DNA from: Centropus unirufus
Taxonomy: Eukaryota; Chordata; Aves; Cuculiformes; Centropidae
Length of the DNA: 64,000 nt
Assembly: GCA_013397695.1 (NCBI GenBank)
Contig: VYZI01001066.1
Location: 1 to 64,000, forward strand
Direction: 5' to 3'
Positions within the stretch are counted from its first letter, which is position 1; each line of letters begins with the position of its first letter. Below the pieces are notes generated by a model that worked only from the letters and a program-made list of their open reading frames with translations, was not told the DNA's origin and ran no database searches. This document shows positions 21,511-32,986 of the stretch, piece by piece. The position numbers and the translations under genes are program-made.

Positions 21511-24500
21511 GGGACCACAGGGATGGTGAGGATTTAAAAACCTCAAACTTTAGAATGACCTGGAAAAGATAATTAAAGCTGGAGTGAGGTGCAATGCCTT
21601 TGAGATATATCAACTGCACTGTCTGATCATAAGGTGATAAGACACCCCTAAGGGCAACTGGGCTGAAAAACAAAGGAAGTCCACTCTATAAATAGGATGC
21701 GTGCTCGTGCAGATAAGAAATGCTGGAGCACTGTGATAGGCAGCGGTCAGGTCCGTGACAGACTGTCCACTGCAGCATCTGTATTGGACGGGGACATTGG
21801 CTGCTTTGCAATGTTGGGGTCAAGTGTTTTCCCTGCCCTAAGGTACCTGCCTCCCCTCCTTGACTTAGGGATTTATTTTAAATACATGATTCAACTTCAG
21901 AAATCTCTACAGTTCGCTTTGTACTTAAGTCCTAATTTGCAATTGATGCTTTAACTTTTCTATTACAGATTTTATACTGTAGCTATGTACAAGCATATTT
22001 ATTGCTGCATAATATGTATTTTCATATTTATAGGTGCCTCATGAAACGTGTGCCCACCCCCACCCCCAGTACCCAGACTAGAAGGCAGCAATGACCCTGG
22101 AATATCGGTGAACTTGGTCCCCAGCTGATGTCAGCGCTGAGGCTGAGCAGCCAGGCACTGACATGCAGAGCCCGCTCTGTGATCAAAGCCCCTGGGTGAA
22201 CCAGGGGCCACTGATTGCTATTTATAGCTGCCTTCGCTTATGTTTAAGCAGCGACTTTAAAAAGCTCGGGGGCAGTTTGGGTGCCAGGGTAGCTCTGTCC
22301 TGCACGTGTGGCACATGGTTCTTTGCATGAGAATGATGCAAAGCCCCTGCTGTGCTAGGCTGTCGGGGAGGCCACGAACAGCTTGTGTTAAGCTGTTAAT
22401 CAAATAGTACTTGATTATTTGATTTGATTGAGCTAACTCTGACTACCTTTTGGAGGACCCAAGCAAAATCCCTTACCTGAACAAACCCCACCGCAACCAA
22501 AACTCTAGTGGCCATGGAAAGGAGGGCTACAAAGGTTACCCTTGTTACAGCTTCAGAAAACTTGGTGTTTGTTTTTTTCCAGGCTATCTCTAATCTGGGA
22601 GCCTGTACATCACAGTAGACTTTGTGTTCTGAACTGATCCTTACACGAATGCAAATAATTAGTGCAGAGAGTTTGATGCTGCACAAAATTGGACTATCAG
22701 TAGAGACCATGTGGCATTTGGCTTTCAGAAAAAAACACCTGGATTATCGTTGCAGTTCTGGTGGTCAAAAAAGATCAAAACTAAAGACAGCTGAAAATCT
22801 GCATGACGAGGTTTCTTTTTGCTCTGAAACTGAAAAACTAAATAGTAGATGCTGTTCTGCTCTTTGAGCTTATTCGAGCACAGGGCATAACACTGAACTC
22901 TTACATCTCTCCATGCATATCTTTGTGCGTGAGTGTGTCCGTGCAAATACATGTGTATGTGTGTGCCTGTGCATACGTGAGAGCCACACTGATGCCCACA
23001 CGGCTGTCCTCTTGCACAAGATATGAAAAAGCAATATTGCATTTACTTCCTTTCTCAAAAACCAGTCATGTGAAATGCAGCAGGCACTGGGGGATGTTCA
23101 GCTGCTATGCACTGTTGCATCTCTTTTAGATTTGTCTCTCCTTTGTCAGGAGCAGATAAGTCAGCAACTTAAATCAGCCTACTAGTGATGACTTTCAGAA
23201 CCATCACACCTATTTCAGCCTTCTGATTTCCCTACAGCCCCTGCCTATTACTCCTTTTTTCCAGCTTTGCTAGTGCCACCTGGTTCAGACCACGATAGCC
23301 TGGTCATCCTAAAGACCACCTCCTTCGCCACCTGCTGTGTCTGCACCACCTTGACCAGCCTCCCAGCACTTCAGCTTCTGTTCAGGAATCAGTGGCATCC
23401 AGGGAAACTTGATGGGACACCAAGCAATTTGCTTTACTTTCTGGAGGGGGGTGGCATTGTCTTTACCCTGGTTTCCAGTCACTGCAGAATCCCAGTGGCT
23501 GCTACTCAAGGCTGGCGCGAACCTCCTCTTGGGCATGACATCCCGTGCGGCAGAGGAAAGCTGGGCAGATCAGTAATAGGAGATGAGCAAAATCTAGAGG
23601 AGGAGGGATGGAGGAGACAGCCAAAAATGTTTGCAGGCTCCATGAGCTTGGGACAAGGGCCATTCCCAGCTGTCAGCTTTGGAAGGCTGCTTACCGTACC
23701 ATCCGATGACCTGACTTCCTCCTCCCTGACCGGAGCCAGAGGCAAGCTTCCTATGAATAACTGGCCTGCTTTCCAGCTCTCGTCAGAGTTATTCCTACCC
23801 TGGGTGTGTCTCTTGTCTGCAGGCACGTTTCCTAAATTCTGCCTCATCCAATCCAAGTTTAGAAGTCCTTGCCCTGGTGCAAAGACATTGTGCATAACTG
23901 ACTCCAGCTAGGTGCAGATTGGATTAGCTAGATCTTATTTAATTACAACTTCAGAAGTACAAGAACCCCAGAGAGGTATAATTCTTGCTGGCAGTCAGTT
24001 TCTGCAAGAAGGAAACATCGAGCTTTTGGTTAATTGGGAAAATCCTTGAACATTACCAGTTTTTCCTCCCCCGGGATTAAACAAAAACTCCCAAATAAAA
24101 AGGTCCGATTGCACTTGAAAGAACTTTTTCAAAGAATGTGAAGGCTGGTGGTGGAAGTACTTCCATCTAACCTCCTTTCCCAGCACCACCTGCATAACTT
24201 TTGCTTCAGGTTTTTGACAATGCCTCTGGTACTTGCTTGAGGTACCATTTAAAAGTCAGGCATCTCATTCCTGCTGAATTTCAGATGCCCTCTGTAGGGA
24301 ATGCACAGAGATAAGCAAGTCCAGAAAGTAATAGATCAACCTTTCATTGGCACTGATCGTAGGATGAGACAAAATCCTTCATGGAGGGACTGACTCCTCT
24401 CTGCTGCAGTCTGGATACTGACAGAGGCTCAGCCAAAGCGCATGAATCCATGAAAGAAGCTTAGGGTTGTAGTTGTCAAGATCTACACGCACCCCTCAGT

Positions 24501-27500
24501 CTGGCCTTTTCTCCCTCAGTCCTAATCAGCGTACAAATGACCCTCAGGCAAAGCAGCCTTTCACGCAAAGGTAAGCCCTGTGAGTCCCCAGGCTTGGATA
24601 CATGCAAGTTCTCAAGACATCTGCCCCATCAAATAAGGTTTGCAGTCTTTAGGGCACCAAAGTTAAAATATATTTTGATTCACTACGACTTGTGCATCTC
24701 GGGCAGATCCAAGCCGAGGCAGTAGGACACTTGTAGGGGGTGAACACGCCAAGCTGGCAATGCAGCTGAAGAGATTCAGCCTGCAGGAGAGGAGCTGAGC
24801 ATCCCTCTGCCTCTGCAATTGCACCAGTGTATCCATGGAAATAGCCCCAATTCCTTTTAATACTCTCAGCCCTCCAGCTCAGCCCTTGTCCCTCTCCTGC
24901 AAGAGCACTTGGGGAATCTGGAGGATTTCAGGTTCTAGTCCAGGCTGTGTCTTTATGCTCCTTTTTCCCTTCATGTAGGAGGCCACGTCCTGCTTACAGA
25001 GTTGCTCTGTTGGTTTTTTTTAACGCATCATATCTGCACAGCCAGGACCTCCTGGGTTCAAGCAAACAGCAGAAGGGATGGAAAGCCACCGCATTTCTCT
25101 GTATGAACAGAAGCAGAAGCATAACAAAGCACATTTTCTTGGAGGTCAAGCCAGTCACCTCCACAGTGGATGTTCAAGGGATGCTCTCTAGGAAAAAACT
25201 AAGGACAAATACACAGTTGGTGCACTGCTTTGCTCAGTCTTGGGGCAGACAACTAGCCTCCTTTCTTTTGCGATTTCTTTTTCCAGGACTTCACTGACGG
25301 GAATGAAATCAATGAAATCTGCAGGCTGCGCAAAGACAACATCCTGGAGTAGCCCTCTGAAAAGAACATCATTGATGTTGAGAAAGTTGGAGGTACTTTT
25401 CTCTCCTTGTAGGGGCTCACCCACTCTTGGGTCCTGATATCCAGGGAAGAAGTTGTTTTAAGTGGGTACGCTGCATATACTGCCTCACCTGAGCACTGCT
25501 AGAACATTGTTGGTGCATTGTATGCCTGCCCAAGGACTCATCTCCTTGTTGTCCCTGCCTGCCTGTCATTGGGTTGTTATACTGTAATTTTGTCTCCTTT
25601 CGTTGCCCTTTGGGCTCTTCATTCCCTGGAAGCCCATTCTGTTTTTCTCCGTGGGTAGCAGCTTTCCTTAAGACAATCGTAGTAACTTATTTGCATTCAT
25701 TCCCTCCCCCAGAACTTCCCCTTTTTTAAAACTATTTCCATGGCTCTCTCTTTCCCAGCATTTTTATTATTAAAAACGATGGTTCAATGCTTCTCAGTCT
25801 TTTTCTACAAGACACACTACCAGACCAGGCACTCCTGTCCCTGTGCACACTGGACTGGAAGGGAAGGTGCCATCGTCTTCCTCAGGACAGAGTACATTGT
25901 CCTCAGGGTGCTTGACCATGAGCACATATGAGATCCAAAGGGAGCCATGCCAAAGTAAATACGCCCTCGAGCCTGCAGCCAATGTACTGAAGTAACTCCT
26001 CATTTCTGAACAGAGCTAGGATTAGCAGTGGGGTCTCTGCGTTGGAGCACAGCTCCGCAAAATGCTGTCAGAAGCCTTAACCGAGAGTGGGATTTCCTTT
26101 GGTACTGGGGCACATCGAGTGCTTAACTTCCTAGGATGGCCACAGGGTCTGGCCAAGGGGCTGCCAGTGTTGGCTGGCCAGCGGGAACAGACATCAACTG
26201 GCTAGCGGGCCACCACAGCCAAGCCTCACTCCACATTGTTTGGCAAAGGTGCTCGCCGGGTCTCTCCCCACCAGCTGTTGATTCCCGCAGAACCTAAAAG
26301 GGGACTGTAAGCTTCTCACACCCCTGCTGAGTGTGGCTGAAACCCACTGGTGCACTGAAAAAGGATGAGGGAGCCAGAGACTCAGGTCAGCCATGGTTAC
26401 ATCCTTCACATCATGGTACTGCCACTGCTCCTAGAGCACCGCGCTGGCCGGGCTGCCACGCTCCCATCCTGCCCAAAACAACCCCTTTCCTCTCTGACCA
26501 CGTGCCATCAATGGCAAAAATCCCTCCAAAATTACATCCTCCCTTGGCATTTTGATATAAGGTGACGTGTGATTAAAATTACTTGTCAGTTATCCTCACT
26601 GGCAGACTTGTAGCAAAACCCCTCCTCTGCTTGGTGCAAGCATCGTGGTCTGCCTCAAAGGCAGCGTCACTTTCTCAGCACTGACAACCTGGAACTTGCT
26701 GGCAAGCACCAATGTTGCACCAGCATCAGCCACACCACCACACGGGCACTGTCTGCTTCCACAGGCTCCTGTGGTGAGCACAAGGAGTGTGGCACCTGCA
26801 CCACCACTCCAAGGACTTCCAGCAGCCAGGGATGAAGACCACCCCACAACAGCACTGCTGGGTGTTCCCAGCCCAGCTGGGGCCACAGTCGGATGTGGAG
26901 GTGCAGGGGACCAGAGCCACTGTGCCCACTGGCAGCAATGGGACATGGCAACCCGGGTGGTGGAGAGAACAAGGTCGCAGGAGGGGCTGGTGATTTGGGA
27001 GGGTATGGGATGGGGTGCCCCGTGGCAGCAGACTCGGCACAACCCCCTGGGCAGCCCTGTTACATCAGCTGCTCCACTGGTTTACAACACTCACCCTTGA
27101 GCCTTGGCCCCACAGCCTGCTGCCGAGTGGACACGTTGCACAACACCCCTGGCCCCACTGCCCTTCCCCACCATACCTGCCCAGTGGCCAGCTGCTGGGA
27201 AGCCGAGCCGTGATAGCAGCCTGTTCCCAACGGGGAGGAGAAGGCACTTCATCCACCCCTGCCTCCAACACCAGAGGAGGTAGCGGGACCAGAAAGGGTC
27301 CCCAAAGACCTACTCAAGCCTGCTGTTAGAGGTGGGACAGTGGTGGGGGAAGGAGGACTGCCCCACAGAAGAGACAGGGAAGCTCTGCCTCCTCTCCTTC
27401 AGCCAGCCTGTGGGGCTGTATCTCAGGGGTACAAAAGCCATCACGTTCTCTTCCAGGAGGGCCTAGAATAAATCCTCTGGATGAACTAGGAACAAACCCC

Positions 27501-29195
27501 ACGTGGGAACCGATTGGAGAGAAGGACCCTCCTGCCAGAGCTGTCTGTTATGGATGGGACTGGTTCTGCATTGCTCCACCAAGGAGAAACACCCCCAAAA
27601 CCTTTTCCCCATGCCAGGGAGCAAGTTCTTCCTCATCCCTCAGCAAGGTGGGAGGGGTGGAAAGCCGCGGGGAGATCACAAAGACCACTGTGCAAGGACC
27701 TAGCACAGAGCTAAATATAGCCACTATCTCATCTCCCAAAGATAACAGCCTGTGTCCACAGCCCGCCACAACGCCCTGGCCCGACTTCCACCTACCTTTG
27801 CTTTGGGGGCAAACACCGAGCAGCAGTTGTGAAATGCTCCACTCTACTCATGGCAAACAGGGCTTGTCTCGCAGTGCACAAACGCACCCCAAGCCACCTC
27901 GACACGCAGTCCTTCCCAAGAATTTGTTCCTGCAAAATTGCCAGCTGGAGGCCGGCTGGCTAAAATCCCTAGAGCTCAGGAGCCAACCAATCTCTGCCCC
28001 AGCACCTTCATGATGCTGAGCAGCAAGCGACGCACAGGAGAAATCTGCAGCAGAACAGAGCAATAAATCTAAGCCAGTTTGAGGCTTCCCAGCTTTTGAG
28101 CTCATCCCATAAAACCCACTGCTTCCACTCGAATCTCTGGTGTCCCAAGATCAGTGGCACTGAGCCAGGCTGCAGTAGCAGTCCCTAGAGAAGAGGAGGC
28201 AGCAGCAGAGCGGGCCCACAGGCCACGACCATCTCATTGCGTCTCTGCCTCTTGCCCCCCAGCAAATCTGAGTGTGGTTCCCCTCATCCCTGCTATCAAC
28301 TCTGTCATTGAGCAGCAGGTGCTGAAATTCCACCATACCTCTGGCATATAAAATATTGCCCTAAGTCTGCCAGGCCCTTGCGTAGGACACATCCTTCATC
28401 TCTCTCTCCCAACTTTAAATCTTAGCACTGCCTCTGTCTAAAAAGGGGTTTTAAAACAAACAACACCCTCCCCAACAACGTGGGTTTTTTTTTTCCCCTG
28501 AACAAAACCCTTTTGCCTCAGGGAGTAATAAGTTTATGAAACAGCAACTTCCAACAGGAAGCCTCCAGCTTTAACAATGGCTGTGTGTGTTTCCACAAGT
28601 TAATTGCAAACAAATGTTGACACTTCAATCCTGCTTTTATGCTCCGTGATGGAGGCGAGACAGAGCAGCATTACTTACAGCCACGCAGGCCAGACGCGGC
28701 ACAAAACAAGGCAAATACTATTATCCTCAGCGTTACCATGGGGAGAACCTGGATGCACCATCCCCACCCTGCAGCAAGCTCCACGGCCTCCCCTGCTTGC
28801 CTGGAAGGCGGTGTTTTTCCCCAAAGCCGCTTCCCGGCCACGGAGGCCGACTCTGTCTGCGCCTTTGCATGGATGAGGACATTGGGCTCCGCACCAGAGC
28901 AAACTTGGGAGCAGCCCTATGGAGCAGAGGGCAGCTGGGATGACCCCTGAGCCCCACTGCACAGGAGGGGTCTGTGCCAGAGCATGGACTCAGCTGACGG
29001 ATATTCCAGGGTAGTGGCAACACCTTCCCAGCTCTGCACGTAATGCCCAGAAAGAGACTCCGGGTCTCTGTGTCAGCTGGGACCCTCCGGGTTTTTCCCT
29101 ACCGTAAGTCAGCTCTGTGAAGAAGTCATGTTTTCCACTTCGCACCATGAATATTGCCTTGAAAGCGGATTTTGGAGTATCCTTTGGAGATTTCC
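21511..29195. other. Intergenic sequence, no gene recognised
   Basis: About 7.7 kb. It contains a TG-rich stretch near 22.92-22.99 kb, a 645-bp plus-strand open frame at 23267-23911 unlike known proteins, an exon-like segment near 25.29 kb and a GC-rich patch at 26.6-27.4 kb with several overlapping open frames. None has enough support to be called a gene. Confidence 0.5.
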
Positions 29196-29199
29196 CGCT

Positions 29200-29393
29200 G
29201 AGGGCGGTGAGGCGCTGGTTGCCCAGGGGAGCTGTGATGCCCGCACCCTGAGGTGTCCAAGGCTGGGTTGGATGGGGCCCTGAGCATCCTGGGCTGGTGG
29301 GAGGTGTCCCTGCCCCTGGCAGGGGGGCTGGAGCTGGATGGGCTTTATGGATCCCTGCCAACCCAGACCATGTGTGATTCCATGATTTCTAGG
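29200..29393 (+). mobile_element. CR1-type LINE 3' end, 5'-truncated
   Basis: Classic CR1 3' end in plus orientation: GGTTGCCCAGGGGAGCTGTG, GGCTGGGTTGGATGGGGC, GGGAGGTGTCCCTGCCCCTGG, then CTGCCAACCCAGACCATGTG and a decayed ATTCCATG tail. Only about 190 bp remains, as is typical for 5'-truncated CR1 copies. It lies directly against the CpG-rich promoter of PPP1R3B. Confidence 0.85.
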
Positions 29394-29565
29394 CACGCGT
29401 GAGTACCACAGCGAGCACCCCCCCGAGGGGCCCCCGCAGCGCCGAGAGCACCCGAGGAGCTGCCGCCCGCTGCCCCCACGATCCCGCCCCGCACGATCCC
29501 TCCGGGATGGAGGCGCTCGGGAATCCCGCAGCCGGGGCCGCTCGGGGCAGCCCCGCCCCTTCGCG

Positions 29566-29676
29566 NNNNNNNNNNNNNNNNNNNNNNNNNNNNNNNNNNN
29601 NNNNNNNNNNNNNNNNNNNNNNNNNNNNNNNNNNNNNNNNNNNNNNNNNNNNNNNNNNNNNNNNNNNNNNNNNNNN
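29566..29676. other. Assembly gap (111 N)
   Basis: A run of 111 unknown bases inside the CpG-rich region. GC-rich promoter sequence is a common cause of such sequencing gaps. Its true length is not known from the sequence. Confidence 0.99.
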
Positions 29677-29828
29677 ACGGGGCTGCGGGTTCCCTGCATC
29701 CCGGCTCCCAGCCGGAGGGAAGGAGCCTAGAGGGGGCTGGCTCGGCCGCGCCTCGAGCCCGTGCGGGAGGGAGGGATCCTGAGCGCGGGAGCGGCGCGGA
29801 GGCAGCCGGAGGGCGTTCCTGGATGCAG
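29677..29828 (+). other. PPP1R3B: Probable non-coding first exon of PPP1R3B (3' part)
   Basis: A good donor, ATGCAG followed by GTGTGAGT at 29829, lies downstream of the gap in the CpG-rich region. The coding exon has a clear acceptor at 32093-32094, so a 5' UTR exon must exist. Known PPP1R3B genes have a short non-coding first exon. The exon start is unknown and may lie in or before the gap. Confidence 0.35.
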
Positions 29829-32094
29829 GTGTGAGTGATCCCTCCTCGCCGGCCGGGGAGGAGGGAAGGCTGCGCGGGGGCATCCTCCGGCGGGTGGGAG
29901 ATGTCCAGAGGCGGGATCTGGTCTCGTAATTCCGCGAGGAGGCGAGGAATGGGCTCCTGTGCCCGCCCTGCGCCGCTCGCTTTGCGGGGCTCCCTTCCCG
30001 GCGGGAGCCCCCAGGGATACCTCCCTGCTCCCACCCTCACAGCATCCGAGGCTTCAGCCAAGGGCAGCCTTCCTTTCCTCTCTTGGCGGCGAGATGGGCA
30101 CCAGCGGGCTCCCGGGTGCGGAAAGGTGTCTGGTGTCTCCCATGAGCTGGAAAAGCCAGTCGGTAAAAGCGTGTATCTCGGTAGTCAGTGTGGAAAGCTG
30201 TTACTATAGCTCTTTGATGGAAAAAAAAAAAAGCTCCAAGCAATGTAAATTAGGCTGGATGTTTTGTGCCTCAATGCTAAAAATTGGGGATGAACAAGGC
30301 TTACTAAGAAATCTGATTTCTCAGCAGTTATGGGAATTCAGTGGAATGAATTTCCCTGAGGAAAGACGTGATGCGTAGTATATCAGCCCAAGTGAGGAAG
30401 AAGCATTGGAGAATGCCTTCATTTAGAGGAAAAGCCCTATAGAAATGTGAGTGAGAACTTGGCTGAGGTCGGTAGAGCTGAGCAGACAGGTGGGTCTGCG
30501 CCCCGCCTCGTACACCTTGAGCTGCAAGGGGCTGAGGGGGGCAATGCGGGAGCAGCGAGCCGGGGACGTGCTGGGAAGCCAGCCTTGGCACGTGTGCTCT
30601 GAATAAACCGATGCCCTTTCTGAATGGATGCTGGGAAAGCCTGCTCTGTTGGTGTTGCAGGGTGGAGAGTTAAAGCGCTGGATTGGAGAGCGTAGCTCTT
30701 GGCTTTTTCTTGGCACGGGGGCTACGATCAAGGACTCGAGTTGGCTGTGTCAGTCTTTGGCAGCTGGAGCTCTGCCATGTCATGTGGCTGGCGCTCTGCT
30801 ACTGCTGCTGGTTCATCCAGCTCTACGGGGTGGGAGCAGCCTGGCATGCAGCCAGATGGGATTTTTATTAAGGGAATACTCTGTTTAAGGTCAGCTGCAA
30901 TGCAGTTGGCTTAAGGGGAAGGTATGGGATAGGTCTGTTTAGAGCGGGCCAAAGGGTTTGTCAAACAAGCATCCAGCCTAACCTCAGCGTAGGGGCAGGA
31001 GCATTAGGCACAAGGTTGTGGGAGCTCCCTGGCCGCAGAGGCAGGTCCAGGGCCACATCCAGCAAGGTGCTGGGCAGGAGCGGCCCTCGAGTAGGTGCAC
31101 AGGGGGATGGTGCCACACCTCTGGGGGAATGGGCTGGGTGCTGGAGGAGGGAAAATCGTGGTAGAGAGCCACAGGGCCTGGGCCTTTCAAGGGAAGGACT
31201 TGTTTCCAAAGTCTTGGTCAGCCTTTAGGAGTTGGGTTGTTTAGCAGAGCCCTGTGGCTATACGGGTGTTTCCCAGGGCCTTAGTCCAAGTGCTGTGGAT
31301 TCCTGAGGTACAAACTCTGTGCTGTAGGTAAAATCTGCTGGGGCATCTGAGCTGGTATCTGATTTAAAGTGAAGTTAAAGGGAAGAAAGTGGCTCCTCTG
31401 TAGGCATGGAGCAACGACAGCTACATCTGTACCCTGTCAGGCTGTTGTCTCTCCTTACAGTACAACTTGTAGGCATTTTAGATGGAAAGGTTCTGGGAGA
31501 CAGTGATGAACGAAATATGTAGCTCGTTGTAATGAGTGTTTTCTAGCTTCTAAAAATACCAGACACTTGTTTTATGAAAGGTGAGGTCAGTTGCGTGCAG
31601 CAGCTTATGACAAACCGAGCTCCCACTCCTACTAAAGTATCTGATGCACTGGGAAGAGCCTCTCCTGGAGGGCGAAGAGCACAGCAGGAATACTGCTTTA
31701 TGTAGCATCAGAATTCTATTATCTCTGGGTTTTATTAGCAGGACTGAGCGGTGGGTTTTGCTCTAGGTCAGGGGTCAAAAATGCTCTGGAGCCTGCTGTT
31801 CCTACGCCTAGTAGGGCAGTGCCTGCCTGTGGCTTTAAATGGTGACCAAAGCAATTGGAAGAGAATGGTGTTCAAGGGCACAATGGGCCCTGGTCCTGCT
31901 GTAGCACCCTTCTCGCCATGTCTGTAAATCACTCCATGGAAGTACCTGCCTTTTATTAAGCTTCAGGGATTTGTAAGGTTGATGGAAGCAAGTTACTATG
32001 GGGTGGCTGGGATGAAGTGGTGGAGCATTCATCTGGCAAAATTCATACTAAAATGCTTTTCTAACATCAACTGACCCTTCTTCTCATCTTCCAG
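29829..32094 (+). other. PPP1R3B: PPP1R3B intron in the 5' UTR
   Basis: About 2.27 kb between the likely donor and the acceptor CTCATCTTCCAG. The first 200 bp are still CpG-rich. The rest has no recognised coding or mobile element. Donor position is inferred; acceptor is clear. Confidence 0.45.
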
Positions 32095-32125
32095 AGCATT
32101 AGCCTATTTTCCTCACAAACAAGCA

Positions 32126-32986
32126 ATGGCTGTGGATGTAGCAATGCAGCTGTACCTGTGCTCCTCACCCTTGCGAAGAGAGAAGTGTGCCTGCAAAATT
32201 GCCCCAAAGCCAAGCAAACCATTGCGGCCCTGCATCCAGCTGAGCAGCAAGACTGTGCTGAATGGACCAGAAGAGGCAGCAGACTCCTTCACACAAACCA
32301 AAGTGAAGAAGAGGGTGTCGTTTGCAGATAGCAGAGGCTTTGCTCTGACCATGGTGAAGGTGTTCTCGGAGTTTGACGATTCACTAGACATTCCTTTCAA
32401 CATCACTGAGCTCATAGACAACATCGTGGGCCTGACAACAGTGGAGAAGGACAGCTTTGTCCTGGATTTTGTTCAGCCCTCTGTGGACTACCTGGACTTC
32501 AGAAACCGCCTCCAGGCAGACTGTGTCTGCCTTGAAAACTGTACGCTAAAGGAGCGATCTGTTGTGGGAACAGTGAAGGTGAAGAACATTGCTTTTGAAA
32601 AGACTGTGAAGATCAGGATGACGTTTGACACCTGGAAAAACTTTGTAGATTACCCATGCCAGTATGTCAAGGATATGTATGGAGGCTCAGATCGGGACAC
32701 GTTCTCCTTTGACATCACCTTGCCTGAAGGAATTCAATCCCATGAAAGAGTAGAATTTGCCATCTCTTTTGAGTGCAATGGGAAGACATACTGGGACAGC
32801 AACAGAGGCACAAATTACAGGATCATAAGGTCAGAACTGAAGTCTGCCCAGGAGGCTGTCCGTCCCCCACAAAGCCCTGACTTCAGCAGTGCCTTTGACC
32901 AGTTTGGGAGTCCTCGGTGCTCCTATGGTCTCTTTCCTGAGTGGCCCAGCTATTCGGGCTATGAGAAGCTAGGGCCTTACTATTGA
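32126..32986 (+). CDS. PPP1R3B: PPP1R3B: protein phosphatase 1 regulatory subunit 3B (hepatic glycogen-targeting subunit GL)
   Basis: Targets the PP1 catalytic subunit to glycogen, where it activates glycogen synthase and restrains phosphorylase. The 286-residue intact frame lies in one exon, as in other vertebrates (human form about 285 residues). The PP1-docking RVxF motif is RVSF at residues 63-66 in KKRVSFAD. A CBM21 carbohydrate-binding domain spans about 125-232 and ends in WDSNRGTNYRII. The C-terminal tail SPRCSYGLFPEWPSY and KLGPYY is the known binding site for phosphorylase a, which inhibits this subunit allosterically; it is fully conserved here. The start codon is supported by the MAVD N-terminus of known orthologues. 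The exon begins at 32095, 31 nt before the ATG. The tail and whole-length match distinguish it from PPP1R3C/D. Confidence 0.97.
   Translation: MAVDVAMQLYLCSSPLRREKCACKIAPKPSKPLRPCIQLSSKTVLNGPEEAADSFTQTKVKKRVSFADSRGFALTMVKVFSEFDDSLDIPFNITELIDNIVGLTTVEKDSFVLDFVQPSVDYLDFRNRLQADCVCLENCTLKERSVVGTVKVKNIAFEKTVKIRMTFDTWKNFVDYPCQYVKDMYGGSDRDTFSFDITLPEGIQSHERVEFAISFECNGKTYWDSNRGTNYRIIRSELKSAQEAVRPPQSPDFSSAFDQFGSPRCSYGLFPEWPSYSGYEKLGPYY

Larger units (their letters stand above)
29395..30060. promoter_or_regulatory. PPP1R3B: CpG-rich promoter region of PPP1R3B
   Basis: Dense CpG and GC-rich sequence on both sides of the assembly gap, about 2.1-2.7 kb upstream of the PPP1R3B coding exon and in the position expected for its first exon. 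No TATA box is visible in the known part. Part of the promoter is hidden in the gap. Confidence 0.65.

Noticed and set aside
22396..22710. 104-codon minus-strand hydrophobic frame
   Set aside because: No start context, signal or family match, and no terminal repeat or other retroelement hallmark was found around it.
23267..23911. 214-codon plus-strand open frame
   Set aside because: It lacks a convincing start context, domain, or poly(A) signal. Composition looks like random translation. Kept only as part of the intergenic description.
26645..27330. Several overlapping open frames in a GC-rich patch
   Set aside because: Open in many frames on both strands at once, as expected from base composition. 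No recognisable domain or splice structure.
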